A stretch of DNA of 64,000 nucleotides from Sphaerisporangium melleum (GTDB taxonomy: Bacteria; Actinomycetota; Actinomycetes; Streptosporangiales; Streptosporangiaceae). The translations under genes were made by a program, and so were the position numbers. The stretch spans positions 11,651 to 75,650 of the forward strand of contig NZ_BMNT01000020.1 in NCBI RefSeq assembly GCF_014646695.1, read 5' to 3'. Below, piece by piece: positions 17,493 through 26,175 of this stretch; position 1 is the first letter of the stretch; each line of letters starts with the position of its first letter. The notes below the pieces were generated by a model, which saw only the letters and a program-made list of their open reading frames with translations, did not search any database and was not told the origin of the DNA.

Positions 17493-20400
17493 ACTCCGTC
17501 CGGCCCGGCCGGAGATCTGCTCGACGAGCCCGCGCGCCTCGTCGAGCAGATCGGCGCCGCGCCGATCGCCGTACCCCGCCCGCAGGGCGGCGATCATCCC
17601 GGGCGCCGCACGCTCCGCGTACGGCTCGATGCGCTCGAAGGCCATGCTGGGCATCCTGCTGTTGTACGAGAACCGCTCGGCCAGCACCAGCAACCCGATC
17701 GCGTCGCCGGCGGGCATGGCGCCCCGCAGCAACCCCCAGACACCGAGCGCGAAGAGCACCGAGCCGCACAGCGGGTAGTCCAGGGCGGGATTCCGCACGT
17801 TCAGCAGGTCGTGGTCCAGGATGGTGGCGAACAGCTCATCGCCGTACCGGACGTCCTCCGGCGCGGCGTGATACGCGTACGCCGTCAAAGTGATCGTCAC
17901 CGCGACGAGCGTCCAGGGCGTGAACTCCACGTGCGGCACCCCGGGCAGGCGCAGATCGCGCGCCCGCTGCACCGCCAGGCGATATTGCGCGAGCGCGGCG
18001 GCCGTCTCACCGCGGGCGAGGGCCAGCTCGGCCGCGCACAGCGAGACGATCGCCACCCCGCTCAGCACCGCCTCGTTGTCGTTGATCCGGATGATCTCGG
18101 CGAACTCCGCGTCGGCGGCGTCGACATCGCCGTCGGCGAGCGCGGCGGTCAGCAGCAGCGCGCGAAGCTGGGTCTCGTCGTCGGTGGCGCCGAGCCTGCT
18201 CAGCACCGGCAGGGCGACCCGCGCGTGTTCGACCGCCCGCCCGCGGTCGCCGTGCCGCATGAGCAGGTGCGCCAGCACGGTGCGCATGATCGCCGCGTAC
18301 CACGGCCCTTCGTCCTCGCCGAGCATCGTCAGCAGGTATTCGGCGGCCTCGATCGCCTCGGTCACCTCACCGGCGTTCTCCAGGACGTGGACGCTCATCT
18401 GCGTCGCGGCCACGACCACCGCGCGGTCCTCACTGCGCCGCAACTCGGTCAGCCGGCGGCGCACCTCGGCATTGTCCGGCACGTAGCACGCGAGCAGCAC
18501 CTCGACCATCGCCGCCACGCGGGGTTCGGTCCTGTCACTGGTGGGCAGCCCGAGCAGGAGATCGCGCACCGGGTCGACGCTGCGATCGGGGACGATGACG
18601 GCGTTCATCATCGCGATCAGCATCGCGCCCCGGGTGACCTCGACGAGCTCCGGTGGCGGCGTCCACCCCCCGACCACCTGGTTGATCGCGTTCCAGTGCA
18701 CGAGGATCCGGGAATGGTCGCCACGGATCGACCACAGCGACCCCACGCCGAGCAGCAACTGGACCGTCGTGCCGGGATCGGACTCCGCGAGCGCCTGCCG
18801 GAGCAGGTCGGCGAGGTTGCTCTCCTCGAAGCGCAACGCGTCGACCGCCGCGAACTGTGCCGGACTGAACACCGCGAAGGCGTGTTCGAGGGCGTACTCC
18901 GTGGCCCAGGCCCGCTGCGCCGCACGGGCGGGCGCCTCCTCGCCGGCCTCCGTCAGCCGCATCCGCCCGAACTCCCGGACGGTCTCCAGCATTCGGTACC
19001 GCAGGCCGTACCCCGTCTCGCGGACGCTCAGCATCGACTGCTCGGACAGCGCGTCCACGACGGGCAGGGCGTCCGGGCCGAGCACGTGCTCGGCCGCCGC
19101 CAGCGTGAAACCGTCACCGAACAGCGACAACCACCCCAGCGCCCGCCGTTCCGGCTCGTCCAGCAGGTTCCACGACCAGTCGATCACCGCGAGCAGCGTC
19201 TGGTGCCGGTCGGGGGCCGTGCGGTTCCCGCCGCGCAACAGGGCGAACCGGTCCGCCAGGCGCCGCGCGATCTCCTCCACCGACATCACCCGCGCCTTGG
19301 CCGCGGCCAGCTCGATCGCGAGCGGCAGGCCGTCCAGGCGGGCGACGATCTCCCCGACCGCTCCCTCGTCCACCCGCACCCCGGGCCGGGCGGCGGTGGC
19401 GCGCTGGCGGAACAGCTCGACCGCGTCTTCCCTGGGCAGCTCGCCGAGCAGGTAGACGCGCTCGGCGGGGATCGACAGGGGGGCGCGCGAGGTGATCAGC
19501 ACCCGGAGGTCGCGGGTCGTCACGGTCAGGAACGCCACCAGATCGGCGACGGCCTCGATCACGTGCTCGCAGTTGTCCAGGATCAGCAGCACCGGAGCCT
19601 GGTCGAGATGCCGGGCGATCCGGGCGCGAACGTCGGAGCGCTGCTCGGCGGTCAGGGCACGACGGCCCCTGACGGAGTCCCGGACCCCGAGCGCCGACCC
19701 CACCTCGGCCACCACGCCCTCCGGCGAGGACACGCCGACCAGTTCCACGAAATGGGCGACGGGCTGCGCGGCGTTCCTGCCCACGACATGCGCCAGTCGC
19801 GTCTTCCCCAGCCCGCCGGGGCCGATGATGGAGACCACCCGGCCGGTCTGCAACAGGGCGTGCACCGCCCGGATGTCGTGGTCGCGGCCGAGCAGCGAGG
19901 AACCGTCGAACAGGATGCCCTCACGCACCGGCCGGTCGGCCACGAGGAGCTCGGCGTACACGCGGGCGAGCTCAGGCCCCGGCTCGGTGCCGAGGCGCGC
20001 GACCAGGCCCACGCGATAACGCTCGTAGCGCTCCAGAGCCGCGGCCCCTCCCCGCACGGCGGCCTCGCTGCGCAGCAGGCAGGCGAGCAGCTCCTCGTCG
20101 TGCGGCCGATCACCGAAAGCCCGCTCCAGCAGCGGCAGCGCGCCCTCGTGCGCGCCGCTGCGGCTGCGCGCGATCGCCACCACCCGCCGCGCCTCGGCCA
20201 CCCACTCAGCGGCGGATTCCCTCAGCTCGGCCAGCGGGCCCGTGGCGCCGTCCAGGCCGCCGGGCACCAGCCCCATGGCCTCCTCGGCGCGGCGGCACGC
20301 GAGCACCATGTCGCCTTCGCCCAGCGCGGCCCGCGCCTGCTCCACCAGCGCACCGAGCAGCAGTGCGTCCACCTGGCCCGCGGGCAGCCCGAGCCGATAA

Positions 20401-20645
20401 CCATGCGGCATCCGCACCACGGCCTCGGCGCAGGTCGCCGCTCTGGTGCGCGAGACGACCACCTGCAGCGACTTGGTCGGGTTGACCGGCGCCCCGTCGG
20501 GCCACAGCTCCTCGATCAGGCGCTCGTCACCGACTCCGGCACGCGCGTGCATGACGAGCACGGCCAGCAGGGTGTGCGCGCGATCGCCGACCACACGCGC
20601 ACCCTGCCAGCGAACGCCATCGAGCAGCACCAACGCGGGGGACAC
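17352..20645 (-). CDS. BTAD/NB-ARC (AfsR/SARP-like) transcriptional regulator
   Basis: This is a 1,097-residue STAND-type regulator. Domains in order: a short OmpR-like winged helix (about residues 20-85), BTAD (90-240), an NB-ARC ATPase with Walker A GPGGLGKT (275-282) and Walker B LLILDN (353-358), then a helical/TPR half. The family activates secondary-metabolite or exporter genes. The start is GTG 20645. The last 47 codons (SSHVPLV onward) are simply the antisense of the permease gene and pass through a terminator hairpin, so the ancestral stop has probably been lost. Convergent position suggests it could control the DrrAB-like exporter. Confidence 0.88.
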   Translation of the reverse strand: MSPALVLLDGVRWQGARVVGDRAHTLLAVLVMHARAGVGDERLIEELWPDGAPVNPTKSLQVVVSRTRAATCAEAVVRMPHGYRLGLPAGQVDALLLGALVEQARAALGEGDMVLACRRAEEAMGLVPGGLDGATGPLAELRESAAEWVAEARRVVAIARSRSGAHEGALPLLERAFGDRPHDEELLACLLRSEAAVRGGAAALERYERYRVGLVARLGTEPGPELARVYAELLVADRPVREGILFDGSSLLGRDHDIRAVHALLQTGRVVSIIGPGGLGKTRLAHVVGRNAAQPVAHFVELVGVSSPEGVVAEVGSALGVRDSVRGRRALTAEQRSDVRARIARHLDQAPVLLILDNCEHVIEAVADLVAFLTVTTRDLRVLITSRAPLSIPAERVYLLGELPREDAVELFRQRATAARPGVRVDEGAVGEIVARLDGLPLAIELAAAKARVMSVEEIARRLADRFALLRGGNRTAPDRHQTLLAVIDWSWNLLDEPERRALGWLSLFGDGFTLAAAEHVLGPDALPVVDALSEQSMLSVRETGYGLRYRMLETVREFGRMRLTEAGEEAPARAAQRAWATEYALEHAFAVFSPAQFAAVDALRFEESNLADLLRQALAESDPGTTVQLLLGVGSLWSIRGDHSRILVHWNAINQVVGGWTPPPELVEVTRGAMLIAMMNAVIVPDRSVDPVRDLLLGLPTSDRTEPRVAAMVEVLLACYVPDNAEVRRRLTELRRSEDRAVVVAATQMSVHVLENAGEVTEAIEAAEYLLTMLGEDEGPWYAAIMRTVLAHLLMRHGDRGRAVEHARVALPVLSRLGATDDETQLRALLLTAALADGDVDAADAEFAEIIRINDNEAVLSGVAIVSLCAAELALARGETAAALAQYRLAVQRARDLRLPGVPHVEFTPWTLVAVTITLTAYAYHAAPEDVRYGDELFATILDHDLLNVRNPALDYPLCGSVLFALGVWGLLRGAMPAGDAIGLLVLAERFSYNSRMPSMAFERIEPYAERAAPGMIAALRAGYGDRRGADLLDEARGLVEQISGRAGRSSHVPLVAAHRQRREDRHDDQARRDRPGHLPADHGSVGEVAGRRDQV
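17514..17552. terminator. Hairpin after the DrrAB-like operon
   Basis: A perfect 15-bp inverted repeat (17514-17528 and 17538-17552) with a 9-base loop lies 21 bp past the permease stop. It fits a terminator for the exporter operon, but it also lies inside the reading frame of the convergent BTAD gene, where it encodes LLDEARGLVEQ. Confidence 0.7.
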
Positions 20646-20938
20646 ATCCCCAGCTTACGGACGAGTCCCCACCGGCGAGCGCGTCCGCGCGTCAGCGTGG
20701 CCAAGTTGCTCCTGAGCGTCCCCGACTCCCTGACCTTGGAGGCTCCGGGGACGCGCGGTCGCCGTAACGGCGTATCCGGGCGCGGCGTCGCGGCGGCTCC
20801 GGCTCGCGATCCACGGACCCGCCGGGAACTTCGACGCGTCTTACCGGCAGGAAATCCCTACCCTTGCGATAGTTGTACGACGTCCCCCGACCCGTATCGT
20901 CCCCACCAGTGATCTCGGCTGCGCAGGAGAGGACCGGC

Positions 20939-21301
20939 ATGACCGACGAAGTGGTGCGACGCGTCTTCCAGATGGTCGACACCTCCGACGCCGACGCGTT
21001 CGGGCGGCTACTGGCCGACGACGCCACCTTCGTGTTCGGCAACGCCGAACCGCTGATCGGACGTGCGACGATCGTCGCCGGGTTGCGGGACTTCTACGCG
21101 ACCATCGGCGGCCTGCGGCACCGGATCATCCGGAACTGGCAGGTGGACGCCGACATCATCGCCGAGACCGAGGTGACCTACCGCCGGCTCGACGGTAAGG
21201 ACGTCAGCGCCGTGGCCGTATCGATCTGGCACACCCGCGACGACGGCCTGATCACCGACTACCGCATCTTCGCCGATCTCGCCCCCATCTACGAGGCCTA
21301 G
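20939..21301 (+). CDS. SnoaL/NTF2-like domain protein
   Basis: The 120-residue protein has the NTF2-like fold pattern: an N-terminal helix (VVRRVFQMVDTSDADAFGRL), the DDATFVFGN strand, GRATIVAGLRDFYATI helix and a C-terminal sheet ending DYRIFADLAPIYEA. Members act as small-molecule isomerases, hydrolases or binding proteins; the substrate cannot be told. ATG 20939 follows AGGAGAGGA. It is divergent from the BTAD regulator (293-bp gap). Confidence 0.85.
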   Translation: MTDEVVRRVFQMVDTSDADAFGRLLADDATFVFGNAEPLIGRATIVAGLRDFYATIGGLRHRIIRNWQVDADIIAETEVTYRRLDGKDVSAVAVSIWHTRDDGLITDYRIFADLAPIYEA

Positions 21302-21364
21302 CGCCCAAAAAGCGCTCCAGCGACCGCCCGGCGAGGCTGGTCTGGGCCCGCGACGGCGGTGAGA

Positions 21365-22165
21365 TCAGCCCTTCAACCCGTAGAACCCGATCGGCGAGTT
21401 CGAGCGGAAGCCGATACGCGGGTACACCTTGGCCCCGTCGGCGGTCGCGTGCAGGGTGGCCCGAGTCAGTCCGGTAGCCTGGGCGCCCTCGTACAGTGCC
21501 TTCCGCGTGACCGCCTCGCCGTAACCTCTGCGCTGCCACTCAGGGTCCGTGGCGACCAGCACGACGAAGAGCCGGCCGTCCGCCGCCACGGCCCCCGCAC
21601 AGGTCACCGGAACTCCGTCCCGCAGGCCCAGGTACGCGTACACCTGCTCTTTCCACAAGGTCGAACCGACGAGCCCGTCGCGTCCGTCCTCCAGGTCGAA
21701 CCCGTAGGCACGCGAGTTGAGGTCCGCGTAGTCGCGCAGCTGCTCGTCGCTGGTCACGCGCACGAACGTCAGGTCCGGGTGGACCGGCTCGGGAATCGGG
21801 AGCAGATCCCCGGCCATGCCGGTGCCGGAAAAGGCGAACTCGAGGCCCGCGCGCTCCGCCGCCGTCGCGAGCGTCGCGCGCGCCTCGCTGCCGAGAAGGT
21901 CCTCGAAGAGCCACAGGAAGCCCGGTCGCGTCTTGGACCGCATGATGTCCACGACCTGGCCGAGGCGCCGTTCGAGAAGCTGCGCGTCCACCCCGGCCTC
22001 GGTCAATGTGACGGCGTTCCAGAAGGCGAACCTGGAGTCCGCCCAACGAACCGCGATGCCGGGAAGGTCCCGTACATCCGCGTTCGACGTCCGGTCGAGC
22101 ACCATGGCCCGCCAGACCAGCGCGAGCTGCTCCATCGACTCGACCGGCTCTCCAAGATCAGTCAC
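21365..22165 (-). CDS. GNAT-family N-acetyltransferase
   Basis: The protein of about 266 residues has a GNAT fold in its C-terminal half: the acetyl-CoA binding loop is visible as DPEWQRRGYGEAVTRKAL, with the preceding strand RLFVVLVATD. The N-terminal half (residues 1-130) is a helical extension without clear family. GTG 22165 is chosen because GGAGAG lies five bases upstream; ATG 22189 is the alternative. It follows the peptidase-E-like gene on the same strand, 52 bp away. Confidence 0.87.
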   Translation of the reverse strand: MTDLGEPVESMEQLALVWRAMVLDRTSNADVRDLPGIAVRWADSRFAFWNAVTLTEAGVDAQLLERRLGQVVDIMRSKTRPGFLWLFEDLLGSEARATLATAAERAGLEFAFSGTGMAGDLLPIPEPVHPDLTFVRVTSDEQLRDYADLNSRAYGFDLEDGRDGLVGSTLWKEQVYAYLGLRDGVPVTCAGAVAADGRLFVVLVATDPEWQRRGYGEAVTRKALYEGAQATGLTRATLHATADGAKVYPRIGFRSNSPIGFYGLKG

Positions 22166-22217
22166 AGCGTCTCTCCAGGTTGACGTCATCACGCGTGAGG
22201 CCGTTGTGACCCTACGC

Positions 22218-22952
22218 TCATGGCACCCAATAGCGAGCGGGTATGGCTTTCTCGCGGTACCGTCCGGGACCGTCCGGTTCGACCAGCCAGGCATTCCGGT
22301 CAGGGAGCACGCCGAGCGCTTCATGGAGTCGCGTGCCCACGTAGTGCAGAGCGACGCCGTCCTCGGTCGCGTGACCCGCCGGCAGTCCGCCCTGCGCGAC
22401 GAAGTAGCGGTACCGCTCACGCCTGGGCTGGTCGCCGAGGTCGTCGTGCACGCCGTTGCTGAACGGCAGGAGGCCCAGGCCGTCGTCGATGGCATCGAGC
22501 GCGTCGCCGAAGGAGTCGGTGACGCCGCCCGAATGCCAGCACAGGCTTCCCGCGCTCTGGCCGGCCAGCACGACTCCGGCCTCCCAGCACTCCCGCAAGA
22601 TCTCGTCGAGACGATGAGCGCGCCACACCGCCAGCAGGTTGACCACGCTTCCACCGGTCACGAAGATCACGTCTTGCGCCAGCAGATGGGCTCGCACGTC
22701 CGCCACGTTCGGTCTGACGAACAACTCCAGGTGTGATACCTCGGCCTCGCCGAACGACGCGGCTCGCGCGTACCAGCGATCGATGTACTCCCGCGCGTCG
22801 CCGACGGCCGTGGCGATGATGCACACGCGCGGCCCGCGCACGCCGGCGAGCCGCATGGCCTGCCACAGCTGGGCGCCCATGCGTTCGGGAGGGAAACCCC
22901 CGGGCGGATACAACACGCCGGAACACGCCAGGATCTGCCGTTCTCGCCCCAT
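22218..22952 (-). CDS. Peptidase E-like (family S51) protein
   Basis: The 244-residue protein matches S51 peptidases: the nucleophile elbow AGQSAGSLCW carries the catalytic Ser, the upstream strand-loop DVIFVTGGSVVNLL matches the oxyanion region, and GLGLLPFSNGVHDD carries downstream conserved residues. S51 enzymes cleave Asp-containing dipeptides or process cyanophycin-type polymers; this one is only assigned to family. The frame is open far upstream, but the domain starts at MGRERQILACSGV, so ATG 22952 is used although no strong ribosome site is visible. Confidence 0.85.
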   Translation of the reverse strand: MGRERQILACSGVLYPPGGFPPERMGAQLWQAMRLAGVRGPRVCIIATAVGDAREYIDRWYARAASFGEAEVSHLELFVRPNVADVRAHLLAQDVIFVTGGSVVNLLAVWRAHRLDEILRECWEAGVVLAGQSAGSLCWHSGGVTDSFGDALDAIDDGLGLLPFSNGVHDDLGDQPRRERYRYFVAQGGLPAGHATEDGVALHYVGTRLHEALGVLPDRNAWLVEPDGPGRYREKAIPARYWVP

Positions 22953-23103
22953 GATCACATCGTCGAACGATCGGAGCGCCCGCGCAACAGCCCGGCCGCT
23001 CGGGCCATGCCAGGCCGAGGCGACGGCTACACCGGAAGATGACCTGGATCTGGGCCGGTAGTGGGGAATCATCTGACTTCGCCCGCCACTACGGGTTTCA
23101 GCT

Positions 23104-23132
23104 TGAGTGAATACTGTCCGCGCTGTTAGCGT
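23104..23132 (+). promoter_or_regulatory. Putative promoter giving a leaderless mRNA
   Basis: TTGAGT (23104-23109) and TTAGCG (23127-23132) are separated by 17 bp, and the expected start point, about 7 bases further, coincides with GTG 23140 of the next gene. No ribosome binding site precedes that GTG, so a leaderless transcript is the simplest reading. Confidence 0.5.
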
Positions 23133-23139
23133 CACCCCG

Positions 23140-24171
23140 GTGGACGACATACGTGCACGGGCGGAGGCGATCGAGGACTTCGCGGCGGCGCTCCGCGAAC
23201 TTCGCAACTCTGTCGGCAACCCGCCTTTCCGTGAGATGTCCGGCCGGTCAGGTGCCATCTCGCACACCACCTTGCACGAAGCCACGAAGGGCAACCGGCT
23301 CCCGAGCTGGGAGACCACCGTCGAGTTCGTCAGGGCGTGCGGCGCGACCCCGGACGCGTACCGCGAACGCTGGGAGCAGGCGAACCTCACGGTCAGATCG
23401 GCGAGCGCCGGAGATCCTCCGGCCCGCACGGACCCCTCGGCGGCCCGTCCGCCCGGTGAACTCGCGGCCTCCGCCTCTGACGCCGCGGAAGGTCCTGCTG
23501 CCGTGCACACCGCCACCGGGTCACCGGCGCCATGGCCGGCCGGTGAGCCATCGGCGTCCGTGCCGCCGCCACCGCACGGCGAGGCCCGCCCGGTCCTGTC
23601 CGCGCCGAGGGGCCGCGGACGGCGGCTGTCCCGCCCCGCCATGGCCGCGCTCGCGACGGCGGCCGTGGGCACCGCGACAGCGGTCTTCGTCGCGGTCAAC
23701 GCCGGCCGCGGGACCGACGGAGGCGGCCTGCCCCCGTCCGGCGGCCCGTCGAGTACCGCGCTGTCGGCGGCCGACTGCCCGGTGCGCCCGACCAACCCGC
23801 CGTACGCCCCGCCCGCCCACCAGGGTGACTCGGCCGCGTTCATCGGGGACATCACGCTGCCCGACTGCACGCGCGTCGGCCCGGGCCAGACCAAGGCCAA
23901 GGTGTGGCGGCTCAAGAACGCCGGAAGAGTGCCGTGGAAGGGATATTCACTGCACCGCCTCGACCTCCCGCAGCGGCAAGACCAGTGCCAGACCATCTCC
24001 GATGTGCCGATCAAGGACACGGCCCCCGGGGAGATCGTCGACATCCGGACCCTCATCACCACGCCGAGGAACTCCGGCCTGTGCTACGTGCGGTTCAAGA
24101 TGATGGACGGTTCGGGACAGGTGGCCTTCCCCGGCGGCCGGCCGCTCAACTTCCAGGTCATCGTCGAGTGA
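23140..24171 (+). CDS. Membrane-anchored XRE-type protein with NBR1-like Ig domain
   Basis: Residues 1-80 form an XRE-like helix-turn-helix (LRELRNSVGNPPFREMS, SHTTLHEATKGNRLPSWETT). A Pro/Ala-rich linker leads to one TM helix (167-187), and the extracytoplasmic part ends in an NBR1-like Ig domain (232-343; FIGDITLPDCTRVGPGQ, then WRLKNAGRVPWKGYSL). The Ig domain is known from eukaryotic autophagy receptor NBR1 and occurs in actinomycetes in this one-TM context. The protein could couple an outside ligand to a DNA-binding or scaffolding domain inside. The start is GTG 23140 rather than GTG 23107 because a promoter fits exactly before it. Confidence 0.8.
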   Translation: MDDIRARAEAIEDFAAALRELRNSVGNPPFREMSGRSGAISHTTLHEATKGNRLPSWETTVEFVRACGATPDAYRERWEQANLTVRSASAGDPPARTDPSAARPPGELAASASDAAEGPAAVHTATGSPAPWPAGEPSASVPPPPHGEARPVLSAPRGRGRRLSRPAMAALATAAVGTATAVFVAVNAGRGTDGGGLPPSGGPSSTALSAADCPVRPTNPPYAPPAHQGDSAAFIGDITLPDCTRVGPGQTKAKVWRLKNAGRVPWKGYSLHRLDLPQRQDQCQTISDVPIKDTAPGEIVDIRTLITTPRNSGLCYVRFKMMDGSGQVAFPGGRPLNFQVIVE

Positions 24172-24176
24172 CGCGA

Positions 24177-24207
24177 GTTCCCCGCCGCGTGACACGCGGC
24201 GGGGAAC
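24177..24207. terminator. Convergent terminator hairpin
   Basis: A perfect 13-bp stem (GTTCCCCGCCGCG with its complement, loop TGACA) lies between the NBR1-like gene and the convergent SpoIID-type gene. Confidence 0.85.
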
Positions 24208-24233
24208 CCACGAGCGGAGCGTCTCCGCGCGGC

Positions 24234-25181
24234 TCAGGAGGTCAGAACGATTCCCTTGTAGTAGTACTTGACGATCCTGGAGTGGCTCCAGCCCGCCTCG
24301 GCCTTGTCACGGGTGCCGTTCTGCGACATCCAGTCGCCGGTGACCCAATGGCCGCACGCCGTGGTCGTGGAGCAGTACTGCGCCTTGAAGATCTTCCCGC
24401 CGCGCGTCATCCGGGTGCCCCACGTCGCGTCCACCGCGGCGTTCGTCGCCGCCGTCGCCGAGCCCGGCTTGTACATCTGGCTGGAGGTGTGGTCGGTGAC
24501 GTCGTAGCACTGGCCGCTCGGCGTCCTGCTCGCCGAGTTCAGCGCCCAGTACCAGCCGAAGTTCTTCACGGCGATCGCCCCGGCCTTGAGTGACTCCTTC
24601 GGCCAGTGCGACCGCCACTCGTTGGGCAGGACGTTCTTGATGTAGGTCTTGAACGGCACCCGTTCCACGCGATCGAGGGATTTCCGGTAGACGAGGATCG
24701 TCGTGGGCAGCTTGGTCTGCGTGCCGTCGGTCTTGCATTCGGCCGGCGACCCGGAGCCCATGAACCGGTGCGAGGCGTTCTGGTTCTTCAGGCCCGCCTT
24801 GAGGTTGCCCTTGGCGCCCGCCTTGAAGTCCTGGTAGACGCTGCCGCCGTAGTTGCTGTTGTAGTAGACCCGGACGGTCTTGCCGCTGCGGTTCCACACC
24901 GACGCGGCGGAGTTCTTGACGCACTTGCCCTTGCCGTTGCCGGGCCCCTTGAAATCGAAACAGGACGGCTGCTTGGTGCCGTAGTCGCCGGCGGATCCGG
25001 CGAAATCCGAGACCGACCCCTTGTTGTCGCTGTTGAAGTAGTAACAGAACTCGCCCGCCTCGCACACGCCGTTGCGCACCGCCGCCGAGGCCGGCGGGGC
25101 GGTGACGAACACCATCCCGCCGACCACCATCGCGGCGGCCCCGGCGAGCCGCGAGATCAGCCGTGCGGTTCGTGGAGACAT
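24234..25181 (-). CDS. Secreted I36-like domain fused to SpoIID-type domain
   Basis: A Sec signal peptide (ending PPASA) is followed by a peptidase-inhibitor I36-like domain (CEAGEFCYYFNSDNKG through VYYNSNYGGSVYQDF) and a SpoIID/LytB-like domain (RVERVPFKTYIKNVLPNEW, then ESLKAGAIAVKNFGWYW and CYDVTDHTSSQMY). SpoIID proteins are lytic enzymes acting on denuded peptidoglycan glycan strands. ATG 25181 is preferred because AGGAAGG lies before it; ATG 25199 is in frame upstream. It is the last gene of a three-gene cell-wall operon, 34 bp after the M23 gene, with which it shares a nearly identical N-terminal cassette. Confidence 0.87.
   Translation of the reverse strand: MSPRTARLISRLAGAAAMVVGGMVFVTAPPASAAVRNGVCEAGEFCYYFNSDNKGSVSDFAGSAGDYGTKQPSCFDFKGPGNGKGKCVKNSAASVWNRSGKTVRVYYNSNYGGSVYQDFKAGAKGNLKAGLKNQNASHRFMGSGSPAECKTDGTQTKLPTTILVYRKSLDRVERVPFKTYIKNVLPNEWRSHWPKESLKAGAIAVKNFGWYWALNSASRTPSGQCYDVTDHTSSQMYKPGSATAATNAAVDATWGTRMTRGGKIFKAQYCSTTTACGHWVTGDWMSQNGTRDKAEAGWSHSRIVKYYYKGIVLTS
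24768..25096 (-). repeat. 329-bp I36-like cassette, copy A
   Basis: This segment is nearly identical, without any length change, to 25708-26036 in the neighbouring gene. It encodes the end of the signal peptide and the I36-like domain. The sequences flanking it (signal peptide start, catalytic domain) are unrelated between the two genes. Confidence 0.9.
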
Positions 25182-25215
25182 GATCGCCTTCCTCTTCATC
25201 GCAGGCCTCGGCGCC

Positions 25216-26109
25216 CTAGCGGACGTTGTAGCCCTGGGAGACCCAGAACGCGTTCGGGTTCGGGTTGCTCAGCGTCGGGTCGCCGACGCTCTTGGCGGCG
25301 AGCGTCTGGCGTCCGGGACGCATCTCGACGTGGGTGTGCGCGGCACCACTGGACGACACCCCGTGCCACGCCTCGTCCGCGATGCGCTGCCCGCGCGAGA
25401 TCTGCTGGCCCACGCGCAGCGAGGACAGCGGCGCGGAGTGCAGGTAGATGATCGTCTTGTTCAGCGAGGCGTTGTAGATGGAGATCGTGGAGAGCCCGGA
25501 GCCGCCGTTGTGCCCCCGCGCGAGGTAGATGAGCTGACCGCTCACCAGCGCGTGGACGTCCGAGCCCACGCTGCGGGCGATGTCGATGCCCTCATGCCGG
25601 CCGGAGGTGTGGGTGTAGCCGTCGAAGCCGCAGCTGATCCCGCCGCCGCCGGTCTTGTACAGCGCGTACGACATGTTGGCACGCGGCGCGGACGACGGGC
25701 CGAACTGGTGCGAGGCGTTCTGGTTCTTCAGGCCCGCCTTGAGGTTGCCCTTGGCGCCGGGCTTGAAGTCCTGGTAGACGCTGCCGCCGTAGTTGCTGTT
25801 GTAGTAGACCCGGACGGTCTTGGCGCTGCGGTTCCACACGGAAGCGGCGGAGTTCTTGATGCACTTGCCCTTGCCGGCGCCGGCGCCCTTGAAATCGAAA
25901 CAGGACGGCTGCTTGGTGCCGTAGTCGGCGACCGACCCGGCGAAGTCCGAGACCGATCCCTTGTTGTCGCTGTTGAAGTAGTAACAGAACTCGCCCGCCT
26001 CGCACACGCCGTTGCGGACGGCCGCCGAGGCCGGCGAGGCGGTGGCGAGCATCGCCCCACCGGCCACCATCGCGGCGGTCGCGGCGAGGATCTTGTTGAA
26101 CGTGCTCAT
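25216..26109 (-). CDS. Secreted I36-like domain fused to M23 metallopeptidase
   Basis: The 297-residue preprotein has a signal peptide (ending SPASA), the same I36-like domain as its neighbour, and a C-terminal LytM/M23 peptidase with the zinc ligands in RHEGIDIA (HxxxD) and HTHVEM (HxH). M23 enzymes cut peptide cross-bridges in peptidoglycan. ATG 26109 follows AAGGAGAA. The I36-like domain may inhibit, target or stabilise the enzyme; the family's founding member inhibits metalloproteinases, so autoinhibition is conceivable but unproved. Confidence 0.9.
   Translation of the reverse strand: MSTFNKILAATAAMVAGGAMLATASPASAAVRNGVCEAGEFCYYFNSDNKGSVSDFAGSVADYGTKQPSCFDFKGAGAGKGKCIKNSAASVWNRSAKTVRVYYNSNYGGSVYQDFKPGAKGNLKAGLKNQNASHQFGPSSAPRANMSYALYKTGGGGISCGFDGYTHTSGRHEGIDIARSVGSDVHALVSGQLIYLARGHNGGSGLSTISIYNASLNKTIIYLHSAPLSSLRVGQQISRGQRIADEAWHGVSSSGAAHTHVEMRPGRQTLAAKSVGDPTLSNPNPNAFWVSQGYNVR
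25708..26036 (-). repeat. 329-bp I36-like cassette, copy B
   Basis: This is the partner of the cassette at 24768-25096: same length, differing only at scattered bases, most of them third codon positions or conservative changes. It indicates recent duplication or gene conversion between adjacent genes. Confidence 0.9.
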
Positions 26110-26175
26110 CGTGTTCTCCTTGTTTCCGTGGTTTCCGTGGTTTCCGTGCGTCCTGGGTTTCGGGTCGTGCGATCG

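Noticed and set aside
17811-20912. A 1,033-residue plus-strand open frame
   Set aside because: It is antisense to the BTAD regulator and made of His/Arg/Gln/Pro-rich shadow sequence without motifs.
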